From assembly GCA_020205615.1 (NCBI GenBank), contig JAINUW010000671.1:98772-162771 (forward strand): 64,000 nucleotides of DNA, read 5' to 3'. The notes under the pieces are model-generated. The model was not told where the DNA came from. It was given only the letters and a program-made list of their open reading frames with translations, and did not search any database. The DNA comes from Panax quinquefolius. Taxonomy: Eukaryota; Streptophyta; Magnoliopsida; Apiales; Araliaceae. Shown here in pieces: positions 31,845-42,824 of this stretch (position 1 is the stretch's first letter; each line of letters begins with the position of its first letter). The position numbers and the translations under genes are program-made.

Positions 31845-33482
31845 ACTCTCTTAGTAGTCCCTCCCGGGACATATTTGTCGAATTTGGGGTTTCTCGCCCT
31901 AGTTCCCCGGTCATTGATGAGTCTGCTATGGCTGAATAATCCCATGTTCCTACAAGTTAGGCTGTTGTATCTGATAGTTCTGATGCTTCCGAAGCATCCG
32001 AAGCTAACAGTATTGTTGAAGCTAGCCTCGGGCTGCAAAATGGTTCCCCCTTGAAGGAAATTTTTAGGGCAGCTCAGGCCCTCTCGCAGCGAGGAAATCT
32101 AGATGCTGCAGATGAACGCAAGAAGAGCTCCTTGCTCTTGGATTTTATCAAAGCTCAGGGGTTCTCTATGAATAATGTCAATGACTTCCTAAACCAAGGA
32201 AAACCTGTTCGGTTAGTCAATGAACACAACATGTTTGATAAAAGTCCGCTGAGCACCTCTTTGATGCAAAATGCTCCAGGTCTGACCCCAAGTGGAGTCC
32301 CTTTGCAATCGGGTTTGGTAGGTGTTGGGTCTGTGTTAGAAGAAGGTGAATGTTTGGTGGAGTAAGGTGGTAGTCCAAGGAGCTCCCTCGCTGAAACTAA
32401 ACTTCTTTCCACCGTCCCCTCCCTCCTCTGAAAATGGGACAGTTCTGATTCGGCCACCTTCTGAGATTCTAATTCAAGGTAATACTCTATGGAATACTTG
32501 TCTTGTGGGTGGGTTCCTGCACTCTAAACCGCCATTCAAGCTAGTGGAAGAAAATGTGCACAATCTATGGGTTAAATATGGATTACAGAATGTTTTCCTT
32601 CAAGAGGGTGGTTATTTTATTTTTAAATTTGCCAAACCTGAAGATCGGGAGAATGTTCTAGCTCTTGGCCTGTGGTATATATCGAATAAGCAAATTTGTC
32701 TTAAACAATGGAAGGAAGGCACAGACTTTAAGTTTGACACTTGTACTAAAGTTCCAATTTGGGTGAAATTCTACAATGTTCCCATGTCTTATTGGTCCTC
32801 AGACGGGCTTAGTTATCTTGCTAGTGGAGTTGGTGTACCCCTTCTAGTGGACAAGATCACAGAAAAACTAGAGCCTATGAATTTTGCTAGGATGTGTGTA
32901 GAGATAACCACTTCATCGCATTTGCCTAGTTCTCTGGATGTGGTTGTCCTTGATGAGGAAACAAATTCAGAGAAGGTTGTTACGGTTAAAGTGGAATATC
33001 AGAATCGTCCACAAATTTGTTCTCACTGTAAAATATTTGGTCATTCCCTTCTCCGCTGTCCAAAAGCTAATTACAAATGGTTACCGAAGCTCCAAAAAAC
33101 AAATGACTACTCTACTGCTGCTATCACCGAATCTTTGTTACATACCCCTGCTCCCCCAAAATCTATAAAAGATCCTGCTACTACCACTGAATCTGATAAC
33201 TGGACTCTGGTAGCAAAGGGCCCAAAATATCTTGTTCCTTCTCCTGACCCCTCCTTGGTAGGTGACCTCAATTCATTCCTTCATATTGCTATTTCGGGTG
33301 GGATTTTGGAAGACCATTGTTACACAGACTGCTCTCCCTCTCCTAACCCTTTGGTGGGTAAGCTGAAGATGATAGACGAAAAGGCGGGTCGTGATCTTAA
33401 GGCGAAAGCTCGTGCTAGCTTGGAACCGGGCCAGGCTTCAAAGAAAAAGAGTAAAGGAGGGGGGAGGCATGTCCCAGCTTAA
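31845..33482 (+). pseudogene. LINE ORF1 (DUF4283-like plus CCHC knuckle)
   Basis: Homologous to 5160-6729. The N-terminal part (about 31845-32050) has two in-frame stops, one after SAMAE near 31939. Then 32051-32365 is open, and a -1 frameshift near 32345 leads into 32346-33482. The DUF4283-like region shows GNTLWNTCLVGG near 32480, LGLWYISNKQICL near 32665 and VPIWVKFYNVPMSY near 32752. A zinc knuckle CSHCKIFGHSLLRC lies near 33019-33060. The C-terminus has the conserved NPLVGKLKMIDEK wording and a KKKSKGGG tail. The product would bind LINE RNA. ORF2 starts 11 bases after the stop. Confidence 0.88.
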
Positions 33483-33493
33483 CCTTTTATATT

Positions 33494-36400
33494 ATGGTTA
33501 TTTTTTGCTCTATGAATATTAGAGGTGTAAATATGAAGTCCAAGCAGGATAGTGTCCTTGCTCTTTTGTGTAAGCATGAAATTTCTTTTGTTGGCCTAGT
33601 TGAGACTAGAGTCAAATGTCCCAAATCCATTCCTATTTCCAAAGCCATATGTAGTAAATGGACATGGAAGTTTAATTATGATTATCATGTGAATGGGAGA
33701 ATTTGGGTTGGTTGGGACCCTTCGCTTTGGACTGTAAATATTATCTCTAGTTCCTCTCAGTATATGCATTGCTCTGTTTTATCTGTTGCTTCTAATATGC
33801 AATTTTTTGTCACTTTTATTTATGGGCTAAACACTCCTTTTGAGAGGAAGGACCTTTGGAAAGACCTGAGAACGTTAAGTCACTCTGTCAATATGCCGTG
33901 ATGTCTTCTTGGTGATTTTAACGAGGTTCTTTTTGTCTCTGATATTATAGGAGGGGTTTTCTCTGGGTCTAGGGGTATGCAGGATTTTTTGGATTGCTCT
34001 TCTGATTTGCTCCTGTCTGATCTCCATGCTCTTGGGTCTCTGCACACTTGGTGGAATTCTAGTGACACAAAACCCCTATTCAAAAAGCTGGATAGGGTTC
34101 TGGTAAATTGTGAATGGCTCCATAAGTTTCATGACTCTCAGGCTATTTTCACTCCTCGTGCTCTCTCTGACCACTGTCTGGCAGTTGTTCAAACTGGTCT
34201 GTCTTTACCGAGATTCCCGAAGCCCTTTTAATTTTTCAATTTCTTGGGTGAGCTTGGAAACTTTTATGAGACTGTTCAATCTGCTTGGAATATTTGTGTT
34301 CCTGGGGATCCTCTTCAGATTCTAGCTGGTAAGCTTAGGTCAGTTAAGGGGGCGCTTTCTATCCTGAATAAAGACAACGGTAATCTTGCTACCAATGTGG
34401 AAAAGGCTAGAGAAGTTCTTCATGTTTCAAAGAATGCGGTTTCCTCAAACCCAAATGATCTTTCTCTTTTAAAGGCTCAAAGAATTCACTCTGAGAACCT
34501 CTGGTATGCTATTAGCTGTGAATAAAAATTTCTAAGGCAAAAATCAAGAATCCAATGGCTCAAGGATGGGGATAAAAACTCGGGTTTTTTCTACAATCAA
34601 ATTAAGCATCGCTGGAATCATAATAAAATTCTAGCTATTGAAAATGAAGACGGGGTTCTCTGTACCGAGTAGAAGGACATTCAATGTGTTGCTGTAGAAT
34701 ACTTCCGCTCTCTGCTGGGCACACCCTCTATAGTGGGGGATTCTAGTTCCATGGATCTTTCTCCTTTTGTCTCTAATGTTGTCTCGGATGATCAAGCTTC
34801 ATTGATTGAGAAAGACATCTCTGATCTTTAAATTTTGACCACCTTGAAGTCCATGAAGAAAAACAAAAGCCCAGGTCCTGATGGTTTCAATGTAAACTTC
34901 TTCAATCTTGCTTGGGACATTGTTGGTAGAGATTTCTCTCGGGCCATTAAATCCTTTTTCACCCAGGGATGCCTTCTTAGGGGTATAAATTCCACTGCCA
35001 TTGCTCTTGTTCCAAAGGTGCCTAATCCTTCTTCTATGAGTGATTATCGGCCTATCTCTTATTGTAATACTACCTATAAACGCATCTCCAAAATCATTGC
35101 GGATAGGCTCAAGGGTATTCTTCCTTCTTTAATTTCTTCAAGTCAGTCTGCTTTCATTCCGGGCAGGAGGATTAGGGACAATATTCTGGTGGCTCAAGAG
35201 TTATTCCGGAACTATCATAGGGCTTATGGCCAACAAAGGTGTGCAATGAAAATTGATCTTCGGAAAGCTTTTGACTCGGTCTCCTGGGAATTCTTTCTCT
35301 ATGCTCTTAGGCTCTTCAAATTTCCCCCCAAGTTTATTTACTGGATAAATGCATGTATTATTTATCCCTTCTTTTCTGTTCGGGTTAATGGTACCCTGTG
35401 TGGCTATTTTAAAGGGTCAAGGGGATCCCCTCTCTCCTTATCTTTTTGTTATTGCTATGGAAGTGCTTTCTATTATCTTGTCTAAGGAAACAAGGGCTCC
35501 TATCTTTAAGCACCATTGGAAAACAAAGTCTCTCTCGCTCACTCATCTTTCTTTTGTGGATGATTTGCTTATCTTTTGTCATGGTGATGTCGATTCGATT
35601 ATGGTTATCAACATTGTTTAGATTGCTTCTCTTCCCTCTCGGGTCTGCACATTAATGGCTCGAAGAGTATGTGTTTTCTCTCCAATGTTCCTCCTCCCAT
35701 TGCAGAAGATATTATTAATCGGCTGGGCTTCCAAAAGGGACAGTTCCCGGCAAAATTCCTTGGGGTTCCCTTGATCACCTCAAAGCTTAGCATTGCCGAT
35801 TGTTACCCTCTTTTAGAAAAGATCAAAACCAGAATTACACCGTGGACCAACAAGTTTCTCTTTTATGCTGGAAGATTGCAACTGATTAAATCAGTTATAT
35901 TTGCTATCCAATCGTATTGGTCTGCCCATTTCATCCTTCCAGCGGCTGTGCTTAAAGAAATCAAGATTACTATGAGTAGATTCTTATGGAAGGGCACCTC
36001 CGTGATGAAGTTTGGTGCAAAAGTTGCCTGGAGCAAAATAGCTCTCCCATACTGCGAGGGGGTAGCTATCAAGAATTTGAAGGCCTGTAATTCGGCCCTG
36101 ATTCTATTTCAGCTGTGGAGGGTGATTAACCCAACATCAAAATCCCTCTGGGCCTCTTGGGTTAGAGAAAACCACATTAAATAAAAAAAAATGTGGGAGT
36201 TGAAGATTCCAAATGACTGTTCTTGGATATGGAGAAAGGTTCTACAGTTGAGAGCCCTTGCTATTAATTATGTTCGCTTTCATATTGGTAATGGGGAGTC
36301 TACTAGTTTATGGTTTGACCCTTGGATAAATAGGGTTCCCTTGGCTTCCGGTCCTCATTCATCCTTGATCATCAATTCCGGTTTGGGCCCAAATGCTACT

Positions 36401-37111
36401 GTAAGAACTATTATTAGAAATTCCTCTTGGCACCTTCCTTCCTCTAACCATAATGACTTCATTGTCTTCAGAGATTCTTTGGATCTCCTTAGGCACTGTG
36501 ATTCTTCAAGGCCTGATGAGATTCTTTGGGAGACAACCAAGTCCCATGAGGTTAAAACCTCTACCTTCTGGCACTCTATTAGGCAGGTGGGTGTAGCTGT
36601 TATATGGGATAAGTTAGTGTGGAACAAGATTCTGATCCCTAGATACTCCTTTACCCTCTAGTTGGCTTTTCATAGGGGGCTGCATACCGTGGACAAATTG
36701 CTCAACTTTGGGATGCTCTTAAACCCTTCATGTGTTTTATGCTCTTCTCAGGCGGAAACTTTTGACCACTTGTTTTTTTAATGTGACTATTCTTTTAGAG
36801 TCCTTCTCTCAGTCCTCAGACATTGTGGGTGGAGGGGATTTAGTAGGAGTTGGAGTTCCCTAACGGACTACATTATTCATTATTCTAGACCAAATTTTAA
36901 TCACAGCCTACTTCATCTTGGTTTCGCTGCGGTTGTATACCGTATTTGGAATGAACGTAATGCTAGGATTTTTAGAAATAAATCTAACACTGTTCAGAAT
37001 TTTGTGGCTGATATCCTTCATTTGCTTAAATGCAAACTCCATACTAATTCCAAATTCCAAAAATTAAAGCATAGGTCTGGGTTTAGACAGCTGAGTTTAA
37101 ATTTTACTTAA
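33494..37111 (+). pseudogene. LINE ORF2 (endonuclease, reverse transcriptase, zf-RVT)
   Basis: The endonuclease runs from 33494 (MNIRGVN from 33512), with FVGLVETRVK near 33586 and LGDFNEV near 33911 after a TGA at about 33901. The middle section is open in pieces to 34525. Reverse transcriptase (34835-35621) shows SPGPDGFN near 34870, DYRPIS near 35043, KIDLRKAFDS near 35250, a frameshift near 35418, DPLSPYLF, and the catalytic motif as FVDD (about 35552-35563) in place of FADD. The C-terminal section continues to a zf-RVT-like CVLC...HLFF near 36731-36780. Frameshifts and stops at 34231, 34525, 34679, 34831, 35621, 36183 and 36660 make it inactive. Confidence 0.9.
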
Positions 37112-38162
37112 TTTTCTTCCTGGTTTTGGCTGTTCTAGTTGAGAAATCTCTGTCGGGGTCTGCTGCGATCTGTTATTGATTGGTTTGGGGTGCTGCATTG
37201 TGCATTGTGGTTTGCTGGCCTTGAAATCTGCTTTGTAAATCCTAGGAGTGTTCTGGTGCTTGTCTATGCTGGTCTCATAATGTTTGGTTTAGGTTTGGTT
37301 GCTTCCTTTGCTGCATTCTGCTGTAATCTGTTAGTTTGTGCTGCGAGGATTTTGACTGTCTCGGGATATGGATGTTCTATTCTGGTTTGGCTGGGGCTAT
37401 GGTCCATTTTCTGTGGGTTTCCGTTGCCTTTGCATTCTGTCTCGGCTCTGCTGTAGCGGACAACCTCTGCTGGGCTTGTTACATGCTATAAGCAAATTGC
37501 TGTTGGTGCTATGAGTACTGCTGGGCTACTTTTGGCTAGGTTCTGTATTTTCTGCTGATGGGTTCTGCTTGTTCTACAGAGGCTGGGGTTCAAACCATTG
37601 GTCTAGCTTCTCATTCTTTTATGCTTGGTGCCTGTTAGAACTGCAGTAAGTGGTTGATGCTCTGTTGTCCGACTCGCTGCTGCTCAAGCTGTGTTCCTCG
37701 GCAGTTGCACTGTGCTACTATCTGCTGTGTTCGTACTGTTTAACATGGGCTGGACTGATCTCGTACTGCTGCTCTGTGGCATCTTTTTGGCAGCTGTTTG
37801 GGCTGGATTTGTTGCTGGCTAGGCTAAGCAGTTGTTTGGGCTGGTTTATGCTATTGTCTTTATGCTAAGCAGCTGTTTGGGCTGCTGTGGTACTGTTTCG
37901 TATTGCTACTGTCTCTATGCTTTGGCTACTGTGGTGATGTGCAGCTGTTTGTATTCCAACAGTGGCTGGTTTTGCTTTGTTGGGAATGTGGTCTGCAAAG
38001 TGATCCTTTGCTGCTGCAGGCTGCATTTTGGTGTTGGTTTCCTGTCACACTGGTTGTAGCAGTCGCTCTAATTGGTCTCAAGCAAATTGTTGCTTGTTTA
38101 TTGTTGTTGATTTGTTCCTGGTTAAATCCTTGTTTGCTAGTATCTAGTTTGGTTTACTGCAA
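37112..38162 (+). other. LINE 3' untranslated region
   Basis: About 1 kb, T/G-rich with many TGCTG, TTTGGGCTGG and CTGTTTGGGCTG words, including two near-repeats at 37793-37880. Open stretches (37139-37456, 37650-37868, 37832-38059 and 37903-38388) are composition artefacts encoding Leu/Cys/Val-rich strings. The CGTAGAGT array found at this place in the LINE at 4887-11439 is absent. Confidence 0.65.
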
Positions 38163-38188
38163 CCATCATAGGGCATGTCCTATGATGG
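38163..38188 (+). promoter_or_regulatory. LINE 3' hairpin
   Basis: CCATCATAGG at 38163-38172 pairs with CCTATGATGG at 38179-38188 around the loop GCATGT. It lies 77 bases before the tail ends. Same element as at 4422-4455 and 11332-11349. Confidence 0.75.
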
Positions 38189-38265
38189 CTACTGTTTGGG
38201 GTTTTGACCCATTTACTTTGTACTTATTCTTTCTTTTATTTCAGTCTAAATTTAGCCAAAAAAAA

Positions 38266-38675
38266 TTAGAATTGGAAGCTCTAATTTGGAGCAAAATTAT
38301 TGGAGTAAGGATTGAAGGTCTGAGTCACGAGAATTGCAAGTTAGATCTAAGGAGAAGGGTGGTTCTAGATTCATTCTTTCTTCTTTAATTCAATAATTGT
38401 AATTGGGATGATTATTACTTTGATGATTTCAGTTTTTAATTCATTTGTGATGAACTAAATTACTTATTAGGCTTATGACGGATCTTATGGTTGAACGATG
38501 ATTATGTAACCTTTAATTTCAGTTTAATAATCTATCTTTCAGTTTATCTATAGTGATTTGTGCTTTAATTTATGAATTGCTTGATCACTAATTTTGTGTG
38601 GAATTGTATGGACTCGAGAAAGGAAATATGAATCTAGACTTAATTATTATAACATGTGTTCTTGAATTCTGTGAG
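38266..38675 (+). mobile_element. Athila-like 5' LTR, second part
   Basis: The region from 38489 to 38675 matches the 3' LTR at 58905-59090 almost base for base (TGATTATGTAACC through TTCTTGAATTCTGTGAG). It then joins protease coding sequence directly at 38673-38675, sharing AGT with it. The second half of the LTR, the primer site and all of gag are therefore deleted. Confidence 0.85.
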
Positions 38676-39242
38676 TTATGCCAAATTCATGAAGGGTATT
38701 CTGTCTAGGAAGAAAAAGTTAGAAGATTATGAAACTGTGGCTTTGACTGGGGAATGCAGCACAATTTTACAACTAAAGTTACCCCCAAAGTTGAAGGATC
38801 CGGGGAGTTTTACTATACCTTGCACGATCGGTAACATGGCCTTTAAGAAGTGTTTGTGTGACTTGGGGGCAAGTGTAAACCTTATACCATTATCCGTTTA
38901 CACCGAATTGGGTCTACCAGCTCCAAAGCCTACGAACATATCGTTCTTGTTAGCGGATAGATCGGTAACATGTCCGAGAGGCATTGTGGAGGATATTTTG
39001 GTTAAGGTGGACAAATTCATATTCCAAACTGATTTCATAATTTTGGATTTTGAGGAAGATAAAAACATCCCAATAATCCTAGGGAGACCATTTTTTGGCT
39101 ACAGACGGGACTCTCATCGATGCGCAAAAAGGTGAACTAACCATGAGGGTCCAAGATCAGGAAGTTACGTTCAACGTATTCAAAGCCATGAAGTTCCCTA
39201 CGGATGAAGATGAGTGTTTCCAGGTGGATGTCATCGACTAGA
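38673..39242 (+). pseudogene. Athila-like protease region of pol
   Basis: Translation from 38673 begins SYAKFMKGIL, followed by EDYETVALTGECSTILQ, KLPPKLKDPGSFTIPC near 38780, and the aspartic protease active site CDLGASVNL near 38858-38884 (DLGAS, the Athila form of D-S/T-G). ADRSVTCPRGIVEDILV follows, with IILGRPF near 39073. A frameshift near 39100 breaks the 159-residue open stretch; the true frame continues with DGTLIDAQKGELTMRVQDQ to a TAG near 39240. The product would process the polyprotein. The upstream half of the polyprotein (gag) is missing because of the LTR fusion. Confidence 0.9.
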
Positions 39243-40122
39243 TAGTCAAGGATGATATGGTAAAAAGTTTGGTTAGTGATCCATTGGAAACTACATTACT
39301 GGGGGATGCGAATTTGGATGATCTAGAGCTCGTGGATTATTTACACATGTTGGATGCTTTGCCGAGAGTTAGTAGATTTAAAGTTCCATTCGAGCCATTA
39401 CACACGGAGGAAAAGGCTTCAGCTCGGATGAAACCTTCACTTGAGGAGCCACCCACTCTTGAGCTCAAACCACTTCCTAAACACCTCAGGTATGCGTATT
39501 TAGGTGATTCAAATACTTTACCTGTTATTATTGTATCTGCACTTAATGAATTGCAAGAAAGTAAATTGCTGAGAATTTTGAGAGAATACCAGTCTGCAAT
39601 AGGCTGGACCATTGCTGATATAAAGAAGATCAACCCCTCCTTTTGCATGCACACAATTCTCATGGAAGAGGATGCGAAGCCAACAGTGGAGCAGCAGAGA
39701 CGATTAAATCCAATCATGAAAGAAGTAGTAAGGAAAGAAATATTGAAGTGGTTGGATGCGGGGATTATTTACCCAATTTCGAGACGGTCGTGGGTCGATC
39801 GAAAGACAAAGTAATTAGAAAAAAAGGTGGAATGACAGTGGTTAAAAATGAAGATAATGAGCTGATTCCGATGAGGACAGTGACCGGATGGATGGTGTGC
39901 ATGGACTACAGGAAGTTGAATAAGGCAACCCAGAAGGATCACTTTCCTCTGCACTTCATTGATCAGATGTTGGACCGACTGGCTGGACATGAGTACTACT
40001 GCTTACTGGACAGATACTCGGGGTATAACCAAATCGTCATAGCTCCCGAGGATCAAGAGAAGACCACCTTTACATGCCCATATGGCACCTTTGCATTCAG
40101 AAGGATGTCCTTTGGGTTATGT
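39243..40122 (+). pseudogene. Athila-like reverse transcriptase, N-terminal half
   Basis: The open stretch 39257-39814 covers the linker and the start of reverse transcriptase (LKPLPKHLRYAYLGDSNTLPVII near 39460-39530, IGWTIADIKKINPSFCMH near 39598-39650). A frameshift near 39785 leads to 39820-40122 with VCMDYRKLNKATQKDHFPLHFIDQMLDRLAGHEYYC and the first catalytic block (LDRYSGYNQI, where the usual first Asp-containing block reads LDGYSGY). The sequence stops right after RRMSFGLC at 40122, just before the segment that would carry the second catalytic block (YMDD/FMDD). Two LTR pieces then intervene, and pol resumes at 41762 beyond that block. Confidence 0.88.
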
Positions 40123-40954
40123 TGTGAGACCCCAAATTTTATAAAATAAAAGTATTCAATTTTTCTATTTTGGTAAATAATTAAATTGATAAAAGTTTAA
40201 AGTTAAGGGTAATATGTGATTTTTTTTTTGCAAAGTAAGAAAGTTGATATAAAATATTCGTTGTGTCGGGGAATATTCGATTAGTCGGGGAATATTCTTT
40301 TTGTCGGGGAATATCAAATGCGACGAGTACAATCATTAGTGGACCCTACAATGTAAAATTATCATTCGGATTGAGAAAACGACAAAAATATTTTTATGAA
40401 AATAACAATGTGAAAGTTTTACCATTAACTTTGTTGAAACACACAGTGTTAAAAGTACAAGAATATATCGTGGTTGCATAGTAGCACTACAGTGATTGAT
40501 TATTGATGCTTATATGAGAAGTCACTCGGTTTTTTGTTTTATTAGTATTATTAATGTAATAAAAGCAGAAAAACATTTTATATAAAAGCAGAATACTTTT
40601 ATAAAGTTATTCGTTTTATTAGACTATAAATAGAATATATAATATTCTATTATGCATAATGTTTTGCATAGTAATATCTTTTTATATAAAAGCAGAATAA
40701 TTTTATAAAGTTATTTGTTTTATTAGACAATAATTAGAATATATTATATTTTATTATGCATAGTGTTGCATAGTGCTGCATAGTATTTTGCGTAGTAAAA
40801 ATTTTTTATATAAAAATGAATACTTTTATAAAGTTATTCGTTTTATTAGATTATAAATAGAATATATTATATTTTATTTAAAAGATTTTGCTTTAAATAT
40901 GGACCGTCCGATTAAAAGTAAATCAATCTGGACCGTTCATGAATTAATTACTAT
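40123..40954 (+). mobile_element. Gypsy LTR D, truncated
   Basis: Starts TGTGAGACCCC and follows LTR A for about 400 bases (TATTCAATTTT, AAAATATTCGTTGTGTCGGGG, repeated TCGGGGAATATTC). It ends without any R-U5 sequence. A three-unit tandem array lies at 40575-40879. The last 70 bases (ATGGACCGTCC...GGACCGTTCATG) are unassigned. No target duplication is visible. Confidence 0.75.
40575..40879 (+). repeat. A/T-rich tandem repeat, about 2.7 copies
   Basis: Units of 104 to 122 bases begin at about 40575, 40679 and 40802 with TTTTATATAAAAGCAGAATA, continue with TTTTATAAAGTTATTCGTTTT and end with ATGCATA(A/G)TG words. The third unit is cut short. Not found in the other gypsy LTRs of the window. Confidence 0.85.
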
Positions 40955-41761
40955 TGTTGGGTAAAATCTAATTACGCACAACAACCAAGTATACGTGGTC
41001 AACAAGTTATAAAGTGATAAGTTGAGTATCGTTCCCACAGAGAATTATTTAACAAAAATCATCAAGTACTAACCCGTAACCAACACAATCTTATTTAAAT
41101 GAATGAATTTCAAATTATATAAATTAAACTACTCTTAAATTCCACTAGTTAAATTAAGATAACGGAGATTTAAGATCACAACTTCACTTATTGCTTAATT
41201 TAAGTTAACACACTTCTCATCAATTATTCTCTATCTTGAATTGTTAATCAAGAACACTAAAGCAGATAAAACCACCTCTCGATGCATAACACCCATATTA
41301 ACGTCATTCCACAATTAAGATAGAAATCCGTTAAACACCTTAATCAACTAACCCACTATATCTCTATGTGAATTACAATTGAAGAAGGTTGAAGAATAAG
41401 TTCTCTATCCGATTACATGCGGTGTCAAGCATATCTCTACCTTAACACTCATCAAGTTTAAGCTACTAACAAAATCCTGAACACATGCTATCATGATAAG
41501 ATCTAAATCAATACTTCATCTCTCGAGTTCATATAGATTATCACAGTAATTGATAGCCAATCAATTAAACAATTAAGTCCAAATCACAATAGACAATCCT
41601 CACAATAGAACATAATAATTGATAGCGAAGCATATTAAAATAAACTACACAATAAGATCTATTGTAATCTCAAACAAAGAATTAGTTCATTAAATTAAAA
41701 CTAAGAATCCACACTTGAAATAACATAAAAAGATAAAAATAAGAGTAGAGTAAAGAATAAA
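40955..41761 (-). mobile_element. Inverted Athila-like LTR fragment
   Basis: On the minus strand this ends TTTTACCCAACA (reverse complement of TGTTGGGTAAAA at 40955). It matches the order of sequence in the Athila 3' LTR at 58905-59625: GTGGGAACGATACT, TTGACCACGT, ATTCACATAGAGATATAGTG, AGGTAGAGATATG and GCATGTAATC. It comes from a related but not identical element. It is truncated at 41761, where plus-strand pol resumes. Confidence 0.85.
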
Positions 41762-42322
41762 TCTGTTGAAGATGGATGCGATATTCAGATTTGATGAGGA
41801 ATGTAAAACAACATTTGAGCAGTTGAAGAAGAAGTTGACTACAGCGCCAGTTATCATCGCACCGGATTGGACTATGCCCTTTGAACTGATGTGCGATGCA
41901 AACGACTATCTGATGAGAAATTTTGGGTGGGTCGTAGAGATAAAATATTCCACGCCATATACTATACAAGTAAAACTCTTACAGATGCACAATTGAACTA
42001 CACAACTACCGAGAAGGAGTTATTTGCAGTGGTATATGCATTTGACAAATTCAGGGCATATTTGATTACGACAAAGGTAGTGGTTTACAGGGATCACTCG
42101 GTAATTCGCTACTTGATTTCGAAGAAGAATGCTAAGCCTATACTTATCAGACGGATCCTTCTCCTTCAGGAATTGGACTTAGAAATAAAGGATAGGAAGG
42201 GGACAGAAAATCAAGTTGCAAACCATTTATCGAGGCTGGAAAATTCGGATAAAGATGAAGCGGATAAGTGTGTGATCAATGAATCATTCTCGGAGGAACA
42301 TTTATTTGGAGTTAATTCATAG
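41762..42322 (+). pseudogene. Athila-like RNase H region of pol
   Basis: Resumes with KMDAIFRFDEECKTTFEQLKKKL near 41770-41835, then [10 protein letters not shown] near 41878. A frameshift near 41925 leads to the open stretch 41891-42322 with [31 protein letters not shown] near 41970-42063 (RNase H-like region of Ty3/gypsy pol) and [14 protein letters not shown] near 42200-42240, the family's end-of-domain signature. The segment between 40122 and 41762 that should hold the polymerase active site is missing from the element. Confidence 0.87.
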
Positions 42323-42584
42323 TTTCCGTGGTATGCGGATTTTGCTAACTATTTGGTGAGCAACATCCTTCCCCCTGACCTGACGCGACAACAGAAAAAG
42401 AAATTCCTACATGACGTTAAATGGTACATATGGGATGAGTCGTATTTATTCAAACAGTGTGCCGACAAGATGATTCGAAGGTGTGTGCCATATAGTGAAG
42501 TGAAGAATATCCTACACAAGTGTCATTCATTTGTATATGGGGGACATTATGGTAGTGAGCGAACAACAGCCAAGGTGCTTCAGT
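42323..42584 (+). pseudogene. Athila-like integrase, N-terminal zinc-binding region
   Basis: Translation through 42590 carries YIWDESYLFKQCADKMIRRCVP near 42425-42490 and the first half of the HHCC zinc-binding domain, KCHSFVYGGHYGSERTTAKVLQS near 42518-42585. The two histidines are present here; the two cysteines lie beyond a 240-base insertion, in [11 protein letters not shown] near 42858-42888. Confidence 0.87.
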
Positions 42585-42824
42585 CAGTTGCTAATTAGGC
42601 ACACTTAATGATAATTAGTAAAACATAAACCTAATTATCAAGTCTATGAGATTAGGAAACCGAATTAATTAAGAAACCTTAATTTTGTATTTTAGAAACT
42701 AAAATTTTATTATTTTATTATTTATTTTTTTTAAACCCAAAATTGGAAATTCTAGAAATTATTTTTAAACCCTAAAATGGTCCAAACCCTAAACCCTAGT
42801 CTAAACCCTAAACCCTAAGGGTTT
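42585..42824. other. A/T-rich insertion ending in telomere-like repeats
   Basis: The integrase frame is split between KVLQS and the sequence that resumes at about 42825. The inserted 240 bases are A/T-rich without coding capacity. They end in AAACCCT units, the plant telomere repeat complement: one at 42766, two at 42783-42797 and two at 42801-42815. The right edge reads AAACCCTAAGGGTTT, a small palindrome. No terminal inverted repeats or clear target duplication are visible. Confidence 0.75.

Larger units (their letters stand above)
31706..38265 (+). mobile_element. Near full-length L1-clade LINE in the Athila 5' LTR
   Basis: Contains ORF1, ORF2, a 1-kb 3' region, the conserved hairpin and the tail CAGTCTAAATTTAGCC plus an A8 run ending at 38265. 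It is the best preserved LINE of the window, but stops and frameshifts break both ORFs. The 5' edge near 31706 rests on the wording CATGGGTTGGA shared with the LINE at 4887. The LTR interrupted on the left resumes after the tail. Confidence 0.87.

Noticed and set aside
31505..32038. Minus-strand ORF of 177 codons
   Set aside because: It spans the Athila LTR and the LINE 5' end in antisense; LINE ORF1 is on the other strand in this stretch.
37139..38388. Plus-strand ORFs encoding hydrophobic, Cys-rich strings that look like membrane proteins
   Set aside because: They lie in the T/G-rich 3' region of a LINE, overlap in several frames and share no motif; composition explains the hydrophobicity.
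41000..41760. Possible host intron or gene in A/T-rich sequence
   Set aside because: It matches the Athila LTR at 58905-59625 in reverse orientation.
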